From positions 34,195-98,194 of the forward strand of contig CAVZRL010000004.1 of NCBI GenBank assembly GCA_963777775.1: a DNA stretch of 64,000 nucleotides. The letters are read 5' to 3'. The notes under the pieces are model-generated. The model was not told the origin of the DNA. It searched no databases and saw nothing but the letters and a program-made list of their open reading frames with translations. The position numbers and the translations under genes were made by a program. This DNA is from WHSW01 sp963777775 (GTDB taxonomy: Bacteria > Actinomycetota > Thermoleophilia > Solirubrobacterales > 70-9). Shown here in pieces: positions 40,743 through 48,146 of this stretch. Each line of letters begins with the position of its first letter. Within the stretch, counting starts at the first letter, position 1.

Positions 40743-41107
40743 TGAGGGACAGGCTGGCGGGATTCGAATTCGAGCAGCGCGAGGGCGTCCTGATCGCCGC
40801 CGTCGAGGGCGAGATCGACAGCTCCAACGCCCCCGAGCTGCGGCTGGCGCTCGCCGACCGCCTCCCGAGTGCCTCCAGCGCGTTGGTCCTCGACCTCTCC
40901 CGGGTCACCTACCTCGACAGCGCCGGGATCCAGCTGCTCTTCGACCTCGGGCGCCGGCTCGCCGCGCGCCGCCAGGCGATGCGGCTCGTGGTGCCAGATC
41001 AGACGCCGATGCGGCGGGTGCTCGACCTATGCGCGGTCGCTCACGTCGCGCCGATGGACCCGGACCTCGAGAGCGCCCTCGCCGGGCTCGAGGGGACGCC
41101 TGCTTGA
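40742..41107 (+). CDS. Anti-anti-sigma factor (STAS domain)
   Basis: This 121-residue single STAS domain protein has EGEIDSSNAPELRLAL and VLDLSRVTYLDSAGIQLL. Ser60 in LDSAG is the regulatory phosphorylation site. Unphosphorylated it would bind the anti-sigma kinase and free the sigma factor. Its ATG shares one base with the stop of the phosphatase/kinase gene, so the partner-switch pair is coupled. Confidence 0.92.
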   Translation: MRDRLAGFEFEQREGVLIAAVEGEIDSSNAPELRLALADRLPSASSALVLDLSRVTYLDSAGIQLLFDLGRRLAARRQAMRLVVPDQTPMRRVLDLCAVAHVAPMDPDLESALAGLEGTPA

Positions 41108-41127
41108 GGGCGAGGCGGTGCCGGCGT

Positions 41128-41958
41128 TCAGAAGGCGCGCGAAGCGCCCGACCACGAGCCCCGGAAGCGCTCGATCGCGCCCCGCAGCTGCTGGTCGACA
41201 TCGTCCTCGTCACTGAGGATCTCGCCGACGCGACTTGCGAAGGCGTGCAGCAGGAGCAGCTCGCGCCGGCCGACCGGCCGGCTCTCGCGCGCGCCGAGGA
41301 CGATCACGCCGAGCAGTCGCCCGCCCCCGGTGACCGGCCCGGCGAGCAGCGCTCCGCCGGGCTTCGCGCCCGACGCGGGATTGCGGATCACGCGGGCACG
41401 CCGCTCGAGCGCGACCTGGCCCAGGGTCGCATCGCCCAGCGCGACCTGCTCGGGGAGCGCGGGCGCGGCCCCGGCCGTCGCCGCGCGGCGCATCGCGAGG
41501 CCGTCCTGATCAGCGAGATAGAGGGCCCCGCCGTCGACGTCATAAAGCGAAACCAGACCGTCGAGCATCGCCGCCAAGGCCGCGGAGTGCTCGCGCGGAT
41601 CAGGTCGGGCCGCGCCTGCGGCGGGAGCCTGTGGCGCCCCGGGCGCGCCGCCGCCGATCTCCTCGTCCCGGAGCGCGATTGCGACCGCCTGCGAGCGGGT
41701 CGAGGCCCCGAGCTTGGTCATCGCGTTGCGCACGTGCGTACGCACCGTCTCGGGCGAGAGCACGAGCTGGGCGGCGATCTCGGATCCGCTCAGCCCCTCG
41801 GACAGCAGCCCGAGGATCTCGCGCTCGCGATCGCTGAGCAGCTGGCGTCGCTTCGACTCCGGCCCGCTAGGCTCGACGGGCGGAACCGTGCGTTTGCTTT
41901 GCTTGTCAGTGGAGTTGCCGATACCGGAGAAGGGTTGGTTGAGGCCCGAATCTAGCAA
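41128..41958 (-). CDS. LuxR-type HTH protein with C-terminal GAF domain
   Basis: This is a ~276-residue protein with unusual order: the LuxR helix-turn-helix comes first (LSDREREILGLLSEGLSGSEIAAQLVLSPETVRTHV split over two helices) and a GAF-like sensor follows (ALYLADQDGLAMRRAA, a GALLAGPVTGGGRLLGV segment). Most LuxR proteins have the reverse order. The start is uncertain: no ATG/GTG lies near the HTH and TTG 41958 is the best in-frame choice. A TAGATT at 41949-41954 overlaps the start area. It converges on the STAS gene 20 bases away and may be part of the same stress circuit. Confidence 0.72.
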   Translation of the reverse strand: MLDSGLNQPFSGIGNSTDKQSKRTVPPVEPSGPESKRRQLLSDREREILGLLSEGLSGSEIAAQLVLSPETVRTHVRNAMTKLGASTRSQAVAIALRDEEIGGGAPGAPQAPAAGAARPDPREHSAALAAMLDGLVSLYDVDGGALYLADQDGLAMRRAATAGAAPALPEQVALGDATLGQVALERRARVIRNPASGAKPGGALLAGPVTGGGRLLGVIVLGARESRPVGRRELLLLHAFASRVGEILSDEDDVDQQLRGAIERFRGSWSGASRAF

Positions 41959-42115
41959 TCGAGGATTTGAGGTAATGCACTCCCCTGTTCGACGTATTTT
42001 CGCCGCCTGTTCGTTGACTGCGCGGGGGGTAGTCCGTACAAGTTGTCGGAGCCGGCATGAGGCCGGGCGCTTCCGGGGGGCCGCCGTGTGCGGCGGCAGA
42101 ACTGAGGGTTTCGGG
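41959..42115 (+). promoter_or_regulatory. Promoter and leader of the sugar transferase operon
   Basis: TTGACT at 42014-42019 and TACAAG at 42037-42042 have an ideal 17-bp spacer, giving a start near 42050. The leader then holds hairpin CCGGC/GCCGG (42052-42066) and a 7-bp GC hairpin with loop TGTG (42080-42097), followed by GAGGG and the mini-ORF. Upstream of the promoter the sequence is AT-richer than the average. Confidence 0.5.
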
Positions 42116-42190
42116 ATGATCAGCACGGATTGGGAGGGCGGCTTGGCCGCGTCCGAGCGCAGCCTGCCGTTCGCGGAGACTTTCGCATGA
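42116..42190 (+). CDS. 24-residue leader ORF coupled to the sugar transferase
   Basis: It begins ATG 42116 after a GAGGG at 8 nt and encodes MISTDWEGGLAASERSLPF plus five residues. Its stop overlaps the start of the sugar transferase (ATGA). The ribosome-binding site belongs to this ORF, and the transferase ATG has none of its own, so translation of the transferase should depend on it. No homology is expected at this length. Confidence 0.5.
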   Translation: MISTDWEGGLAASERSLPFAETFA

Positions 42191-43623
42191 CCTCGGCCGA
42201 GCTGGCGGTCGGCTCGCGCCCGCGCCGCGGCCTGCGCGCACTCGAGGCCCAGCGGGTGATCGAGCTCGTTACCCTGCGCCTGGCGCCGGCGGTGGCCGCG
42301 GGCCTGATCGCCGCGCTGCATATGGAGCGCCTCGGCGAGGGCGTGCTCGTCTTCGCCTGCGTGCTCGCCGCCGCCCAGGCGATGGAGCGCTCGCACCTTC
42401 CCCTGCACCTGATGCCCGCGACGCGGATCCTGATCGGACTCGCGGCGCCGTTGGTCGGCGGCGGGGCCGCCTGGCTGCTGACGATCGCCGTCGGTGCGCC
42501 CGAGCCGCTTCGCGACTATGAGGCGGTCGTCCTCGGTGCCTGGCTGGTGCTGGCGCTGGGCGCCTGGATCAAGGCCCGCTTCGAGGAGGGCCTCCGGGCC
42601 CGTGTCGCGGTGATCGGCTCGCGCGAGTTCGCCGCCGACTTCGTCGCCGAGCTGGCAGCGTCGGGATTCGGGTCCTACGAGGTCGTTGGCTGGATCGACG
42701 AGCAACAGTCTGCCGACTACCACAACCTGCGCTGGCTCGGGTCGGTCGAGGGCGTGCGAGGAGCGGTGATCCGGGAGGGGATCGATTTGCTCGTCTCCGC
42801 CCCGGTCCCGAGCTTTGCCAGCGGGACCAGCACCGAGGAGATCTCGGCCCTGGTCGCAGACGAATGCCTCGACCTGCCGGTCCGGCTGATCGCCGCGAAC
42901 CAGCTCTACGAGGAGGTGCTCGGGCACGTTCCGGTCGGAGTCATGGACGCCGCCTGGTATCGCTACATCATGCACCCGAACTTTCGCGCCGCGGGCCCGT
43001 TCAGCAAGCGGATCTTCGACCTCGCGATCGGGAGCTTGATCGGCCTGCTCTTCCTGCCCGTGATGGCGATCGCGGCGCTCGCGGTCAAGCTCGGCGACGG
43101 GGGCCCGGTCCTCTACCGCCAGCGGCGCCTCGGCGAATACGGCGAGGCGTTCGAAATCCTGAAGCTGCGCACGATGAAGGTCGACGCCGAGCGCGACGGG
43201 CCGCAGTGGGCGAGCGCCCGTGACGAGAGGATCACCAGGGTCGGGCGGGTGCTCCGGCGCACGCACCTCGACGAGGTCCCCCAGCTCTGGAACGTGCTCT
43301 GCGGCGAGATGACCTTGGTCGGGCCACGTCCCGAGCGCCCGGAGATGGTCGCCGAGCTGGAGCGGCGCTTCCCCCACTACACGCGCCGACACCTGGTCAA
43401 GCCCGGGATCGCCGGTTGGGCTGCGCTGCGCTGTGGCTACGCAGGCTCTGACCTGGGCACGGCGTGGAAGCTCTGCCACGACCTCTTCTACATCAAGCGC
43501 CGCTCGGTGCTCGCCGACGCGATGATCCTCGCCGAGACCGCGGTCGAGGTCTTCCGCGACGCTCACCGTGGCCTGCGCGCCCCCGACGAGCGCTTCCTGA
43601 TCGGCGAAGAGACGGGGACCTAG
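42187..43623 (+). CDS. Polyprenyl-phosphate sugar phosphotransferase (WbaP/WcaJ type)
   Basis: This is a 478-residue initiating glycosyltransferase. The N-terminal part has hydrophobic segments and a Rossmann-like domain (VAVIGSREFAADFVAEL). The C-terminal bacterial sugar transferase domain starts with a membrane re-entrant helix KRIFDLAIGSLIGLL and has KLGDGGPVLYRQRRLGEYG, LKLRTMKVDAE, RRTHLDEVPQLWNV and LVGPRPERPE. It puts the first sugar-1-phosphate on undecaprenyl phosphate, so it commits a glycan pathway. It is convergent with the polymerase gene at 43629, with only 5 bases between. Confidence 0.92.
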   Translation: MTSAELAVGSRPRRGLRALEAQRVIELVTLRLAPAVAAGLIAALHMERLGEGVLVFACVLAAAQAMERSHLPLHLMPATRILIGLAAPLVGGGAAWLLTIAVGAPEPLRDYEAVVLGAWLVLALGAWIKARFEEGLRARVAVIGSREFAADFVAELAASGFGSYEVVGWIDEQQSADYHNLRWLGSVEGVRGAVIREGIDLLVSAPVPSFASGTSTEEISALVADECLDLPVRLIAANQLYEEVLGHVPVGVMDAAWYRYIMHPNFRAAGPFSKRIFDLAIGSLIGLLFLPVMAIAALAVKLGDGGPVLYRQRRLGEYGEAFEILKLRTMKVDAERDGPQWASARDERITRVGRVLRRTHLDEVPQLWNVLCGEMTLVGPRPERPEMVAELERRFPHYTRRHLVKPGIAGWAALRCGYAGSDLGTAWKLCHDLFYIKRRSVLADAMILAETAVEVFRDAHRGLRAPDERFLIGEETGT

Positions 43624-43628
43624 GGCCT

Positions 43629-45599
43629 TCAGCCCTCGGCGCTGACGCCGAGCTCGCGTGCGAGCCGGCGGACTGCCGCGTCCAACGGGTTGAGCTCGAG
43701 CGCGATCGCGATCTGCTCGCGGGCCTTGGCCGGGTCCGAGCCGGCGTAGATGTCGGCCAGCAGGTAGTGGGCGGCCCAGCCGTCCGGGCGCCTGCCGGTC
43801 GCGGCCTCAAAGGCGGCAATCGCGCGCTCGCGGTCCCCGGCCTCGCGCGCGATCGTTCCCTCGGCCAGCAGCGCTGCGTCGCTGAGGCGGTTGAGGCTCG
43901 CGGCGCGGTCGAGGTCGTCGTAGGCGCGCTCCAGGTCCTCGCGCCATGTCGCGTAGGCGTCGTTGACGTACCGGTTGGCGAGGAACGGGGGCACGGCGCT
44001 GACCGCGAGTGCGATCAGCACCACGATCAGTCCGCGGCGCGGCCCCGGCGAGAGCCGCGCCGCCTCGGAGGTCACAACCGGAGCGCAGCCGGAGCCGAGC
44101 AGGGCCAGCACTGGGGCGGTGACGGCCGGATAGGCCCAGAACCAGTCGATCGAGGTGTGCACCAGCCAGTAGGTGCCGCTGGCGAACGCGACCGCTGCCA
44201 GGCCGGCCTCGGCGGCGCCGAGCCGGCGCGCCCGCGCCAGCCCGAGCACCGAGCCCCCGAGCGCAGCGACGAGCAGCGCCAGGCCGACCAGGCCGAGCTC
44301 CCCACCGACCTCGAACGGGAGGCCGTGAGCGTCGCGCGCCTCCTGGTAGGCGACCTCCCGCTCGCGAGCGTAGCTGTACTCGAACGCGCCGCTGCCCTGG
44401 CCGCCGAGCGGGCTCTGGCCGAGGTCGTCGAGCGCGACCCGCCACAGGTCGTAGCGATCCGAGGCAGCGTTGAAGGTGAACCGGCTCGCCTCCCTGGAGA
44501 CGTCGGGCGTCCCACCGCCCTCGAACTCCTCGATCCGCTCGTCGACCCAGTCGACCGGGTTGCCGACCGCGGCGACGAAGCCGACCCCGGCGAGCACGAT
44601 CGCGGCCACGACCGCGCCCGCGACGGCGCGGTTCCCACGCGGCGAAGCCGAGCCGAGCCCGGGCAGGCGGGCCTCGAAGCGCGCCGCCACCGCCCCGACC
44701 ACGATCGCGAGGAGCGCGGTCACCGCGGACATCGCGCCGGTCGCGTGTAGCTCCGTGATCGCGTTGCGAGGCCCCTCGTCGTTCGCGGTCTGATAGAGGT
44801 CGCTGAGCGCGGGCAGGATTCCGAGCGCGGGAACGATCGCCAACGCCAGCCAGCAGAGGCCGCGGACCCGGAACGGCGAGGCGAGGGCAAAGACGATCAC
44901 GGCCAGGCCGACGGCGGGGATCGAGGCGCGGCTCTGGCTGAGCAGGAAGAGGTCGAGGGAGAGCGTCGCGGCGCCGAGCGCCAAGCCCCGAAGTCGCCAG
45001 TCGAGCTCGCGGGCCGCGGCCAGGCCGACCGCGGGAAAGAGGGCGATCGCGAAGAAGGCCGCGTTGGCGTTGCGATAGCCGAGCGGGTAGTCGAGGGTGC
45101 CGCCGTCGAGCAGGTCCGGCGGGTGCTCGCCGGTGGCGAGCACGACCACCGTCGCGAACCCGGCGACGCCGCCGGCGATCGCGAGCGGGGCGAGGGCGAG
45201 CTCGACCCGCGAGCGCAGCAGGCTGCAGAGCCAGAGCCCGAGCCCGAAGGCGAGCGCGTAGAGGAGCACCCGCTGGCCGTCGGCCACCGCCGTATCGGCC
45301 GCCGGGCTCCAGAGCGCCGAGATGATCGTCCAGACGCCGAGCCCGACGAACCCCGCGAGCGCCACCGAAACGGGCCGCGAGAGGCGGAGGTCGATCCGCC
45401 ATGGCGCCAGCGCGGCGAGCAGGGCGGCGGCGACGCAGATCGCGACGGTGCCCGGGAGCAGGACGACACCGAAATACGCGCCCTCCTGCCATGCCCACCA
45501 CGACCATGCCGCGGCGAGCACGGCGAGCAGGATCAGCGCCGACGGCTCGAGCGAGGTGCGTCCCGAAGCGGGCTCCGGTGCCGGTTCGGAATCGGCCAT
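43629..45599 (-). CDS. O-antigen ligase/polymerase-like protein with C-terminal TPR region
   Basis: This is a 656-residue protein. About 12 transmembrane segments contain the Wzy_C-type loop (LWRVALDDLGQSPLGGQG, then DAHGLPFEVGGELGLVG). The C-terminal ~110 residues after the last membrane span are TPR-like helices (LLAEGTIAREAGDRERAIAAF, DPAKAREQIAIALELNPLD). This fusion is common in actinobacterial polymerases, where the TPR part may bind partners. ATG 45599 is fixed by TACCTT 7 nt upstream. It likely polymerises or ligates the product begun by the neighbouring sugar transferase. Confidence 0.85.
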   Translation of the reverse strand: MADSEPAPEPASGRTSLEPSALILLAVLAAAWSWWAWQEGAYFGVVLLPGTVAICVAAALLAALAPWRIDLRLSRPVSVALAGFVGLGVWTIISALWSPAADTAVADGQRVLLYALAFGLGLWLCSLLRSRVELALAPLAIAGGVAGFATVVVLATGEHPPDLLDGGTLDYPLGYRNANAAFFAIALFPAVGLAAARELDWRLRGLALGAATLSLDLFLLSQSRASIPAVGLAVIVFALASPFRVRGLCWLALAIVPALGILPALSDLYQTANDEGPRNAITELHATGAMSAVTALLAIVVGAVAARFEARLPGLGSASPRGNRAVAGAVVAAIVLAGVGFVAAVGNPVDWVDERIEEFEGGGTPDVSREASRFTFNAASDRYDLWRVALDDLGQSPLGGQGSGAFEYSYAREREVAYQEARDAHGLPFEVGGELGLVGLALLVAALGGSVLGLARARRLGAAEAGLAAVAFASGTYWLVHTSIDWFWAYPAVTAPVLALLGSGCAPVVTSEAARLSPGPRRGLIVVLIALAVSAVPPFLANRYVNDAYATWREDLERAYDDLDRAASLNRLSDAALLAEGTIAREAGDRERAIAAFEAATGRRPDGWAAHYLLADIYAGSDPAKAREQIAIALELNPLDAAVRRLARELGVSAEG

Positions 45600-45606
45600 C
45601 GGGGGC

Positions 45607-45612
45607 AAGGTA
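45607..45612 (-). promoter_or_regulatory. Candidate -10 element of leaderless polymerase mRNA
   Basis: On the minus strand TACCTT (in AATACCTT) ends 7 nt before ATG 45599. Confidence 0.42.
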
Positions 45613-45712
45613 TTGAAACCGCCGTTACGGACACCTGCGAGCGGGCTTGCACGAGGTGGAATCGGTGTCGCCGGGGCGAAGGCTCCGTCGAGATGCAAGC
45701 CGGAGGCGCGCG

Positions 45713-47815
45713 ATGAGGCTGGGCCGAAAGACGCCCGAGACCGAGCAGCTCAGGGCGGCTGCCGAGAGCGCGCGGGCCAAGCTCGGCGCCGAGCTCGAGC
45801 GCGACGCCCAGCGCCACCAGCGCGAGCTCGATGACCGAGCCGAGCAGATCATCGAACGGGCGCGAAGGATCGCCGACGACCGGATCGAGCGTGAAACCGA
45901 GCGCGCCGAGCGGGCGCAGGCGCGCTTGCGCGACGAGTTGCAGGCGCGGCTCGACGCAGGCGCCACCGAGCTGCGATCGAGCCTCTCCGAGCGCCTCGAG
46001 CGAGAGCTCGAACAGAGCATTGACGGCCGGTTCGAGCGCGCCGACGCCGAGCTGCGCCGCCGACTGGAGGCGGCGGTCGACGAGGCGCGCGCCGCCCTGC
46101 GCCTCGGCTTCGAGCAGCGACTCGAGGGCGCGTCCAGCCTCGTGCGCGGTGAGATCGAGGCCGCGCGAAGCGAGTTGCGCGAGCGGATCGACGCCACGGT
46201 GCAGTCGGCGGTCTCCGAGCTGCCGGGCCCGACCGTGCGCGGACGGACGGAGCTCGCCGCCGAGCTCGAGGTTCGGATCGCCGAGGTCGAGGGGCGGCTG
46301 TTCGACAGGCTCGGTGCTTCGGCGGCCTCGACCCAGGGCGAGCTCAGCACCGAGCTCGCGGAGCGCATGGAGGCGATCGAGTCCGGGCTGCGGTCGCGGT
46401 TCAAGGCCGAGGCACGGGAGAGCAAGAAGCGTCGTAAGGCGGCGCTCGGCTCAGTGCGCGACGACCTGCGTGACCAGATCGCCCGTCGGGTGAAGAAGGC
46501 GCGCCGGCAGCTCGACGAGTCGCTCGGCACCCGCCTCGACGCCGAGGGGGCGAGGCTGTCAGCCGAGATCGAGGAGCGCGCGGCGGCGATCGAGCGTGAC
46601 CTGTTGAGCAGGTTCGCGGCGCTGCGAGACGAGCTTCAGAGCGAGGTGAGGCGATCGGTCTCCGATCACGTGGACGTCGCCGGGCGGGCGCTCGAGCAGC
46701 GAATCCAAGAGACGCACGAGCAGCGCGCGGCGAACCTGGACTCCGAGCTCCGGACCGCGGTCGGGACCGCGACCACCGCCCTCGGCCGGCAGGTCGCGGC
46801 CGGGCTCGACGAGTTGAAGCTCAACCTCGATCAGCGGGTCAGCGCCCGCAACGCCGAGATCGAGGCGGTGGCGAGCGCGGCGACGCAGCAGGGGGAGGAG
46901 GCGATCGGGCTGGCGCGTGAGCGCAACGAGGCGGCGATCGAGGAAGCCGGACGCGCCGCGGTCGAGTCCGCCGGCGGCCAGATCGCCGAGCGGGCGGAGG
47001 CGCAGGCGCGCGAGAGAGTCACCGAGTTCGTCGACAAGACGCTCTCGCGCAAGGCCCGTCGCCACGAGCTTCGGCTCGCCCGCGAGGAGCGCGAGCGGCG
47101 GATCCAGGCGGCCGAGCAGCGGATCGAGAAGCAGGCGAGGGGCCTGCTCGACCAGGCGCGGAGCTCGATCGACGCCCTGCGCTCCGAGGACCTCGCCGAG
47201 CTTCGCGACGAGGTCGCGTCGGTGCGGGCCCAGGCTCGCGGCGAGCTCGAGCGACTGGCCGGGATGGTCGCCGCCTCCGAGGCGACGCTCGGCGAGCGCC
47301 TGGCGACCCATGAGGCCGAGATCGACGCCCGGTTCGCAGCCACGCGGCTGAGCGCCGACCGCGCGGCCGAGGACGCGCAGCGGCGCGTGGCGGAGAAGGT
47401 TCGGGCGCAGGAGGGCGAGATCGGGGCCCGGATGCGTGCCGACGTCGGCGCGATGATGATCCAGACCAGGACCGAGATCGCGTCGCTGCGCGAGGAGCTC
47501 GACCGGATCGCAGCCGACGTGCGCGACGCCGCCGGGGTCGCCGAGGAGCGAGTCGCGCAGACGGCCCGGATTGCCGAGGCGACGGTGAGCACCCGGGCTG
47601 AGAGCGCCGCCGCCGCCGCGATCCGCGACCTGACCGCGACCGCGACCGAGCTCTCGCGCCGGATCGCCGAGCGGACGGCCCCGGCCGACGTCCAGGAGCG
47701 CCTCGATGACGTGCTGGCGAGGCTGCGCGAGGCCGAGCGGCGGCTGCTCGACTCCGACGAGCGGACCAAGCGCGCGCTCGGCCATCTTCGGGTCGTGCCC
47801 GACGCTGAGGGCTAG
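45713..47815 (+). CDS. 700-residue coiled-coil protein of unknown function
   Basis: Almost the whole protein is predicted helix rich in Glu, Arg, Ala and Leu with heptad-like spacing and hardly any Pro, Gly or aromatic residues. The only breaks are short: near SELPGPTVRGR (~175) and a Lys/Arg cluster EARESKKRRKAAL (~240). There is no signal peptide, membrane span or recognised catalytic domain. It ends KRALGHLRVVPDAEG. It could be a scaffold or cytoskeletal filament, in the way of actinobacterial Scy/FilP/DivIVA-type proteins, but no homology to these is claimed. GGAGGCG precedes ATG 45713. The gene ends against a decayed sixA relic. Confidence 0.75.
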   Translation: MRLGRKTPETEQLRAAAESARAKLGAELERDAQRHQRELDDRAEQIIERARRIADDRIERETERAERAQARLRDELQARLDAGATELRSSLSERLERELEQSIDGRFERADAELRRRLEAAVDEARAALRLGFEQRLEGASSLVRGEIEAARSELRERIDATVQSAVSELPGPTVRGRTELAAELEVRIAEVEGRLFDRLGASAASTQGELSTELAERMEAIESGLRSRFKAEARESKKRRKAALGSVRDDLRDQIARRVKKARRQLDESLGTRLDAEGARLSAEIEERAAAIERDLLSRFAALRDELQSEVRRSVSDHVDVAGRALEQRIQETHEQRAANLDSELRTAVGTATTALGRQVAAGLDELKLNLDQRVSARNAEIEAVASAATQQGEEAIGLARERNEAAIEEAGRAAVESAGGQIAERAEAQARERVTEFVDKTLSRKARRHELRLAREERERRIQAAEQRIEKQARGLLDQARSSIDALRSEDLAELRDEVASVRAQARGELERLAGMVAASEATLGERLATHEAEIDARFAATRLSADRAAEDAQRRVAEKVRAQEGEIGARMRADVGAMMIQTRTEIASLREELDRIAADVRDAAGVAEERVAQTARIAEATVSTRAESAAAAAIRDLTATATELSRRIAERTAPADVQERLDDVLARLREAERRLLDSDERTKRALGHLRVVPDAEG

Positions 47816-48077
47816 CCGGGGGCGGCGCTCGATCCGCGCCCCGGTGACGGCCTCGACGGCGCGTGAGAAGTCAGGCTCGTGGCCGACCAGCAGAGTCGTG
47901 CGCTCGTCAACCAGGCTCGAAGGGTCGAAGTCGCCACCGCTCAGGACCTCGCTGGTCTCGACCTCGACGCCGAGTCGCTCGCAGGCCAGCCTGGCGCTCT
48001 CCTTTCACGGTCAGTCGCCGTGACGCGTCGTCCTCGGCCGCTTGCTCGGCGGCCGCGTGTCGGAGCAGCCAGATCAC
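47816..48077 (-). pseudogene. Remnant of a SixA-type phosphohistidine phosphatase
   Basis: Minus-strand frames show two parts of one histidine-phosphatase-fold protein. The N-terminal part from GTG 48077 reads VIWLLRHAAAE, with the catalytic RH, to LTVKGERQA. Directly after it, in another frame, come LACERLGVEVE, LSGGDFDP and LLVGHEPDFSRAVEAVTG with the second catalytic His. About 28 residues that normally separate them are missing, and the C-terminus is cut where the coiled-coil gene ends. It is therefore not functional. This remnant accounts for most of the otherwise gene-free stretch 47816-48146. Confidence 0.72.
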
Positions 48078-48146
48078 GCCCCGGGATCGTCGCAGTTAGC
48101 GCTCTCGGGGGTCGATGCCGACCGAGACGATTGCGATGATCGGAAC

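Noticed and set aside
47863..48099. Small plus-strand frames between the coiled-coil gene and dnaE
   Set aside because: They are shadows of the minus-strand sixA remnant, which has clear catalytic motifs.
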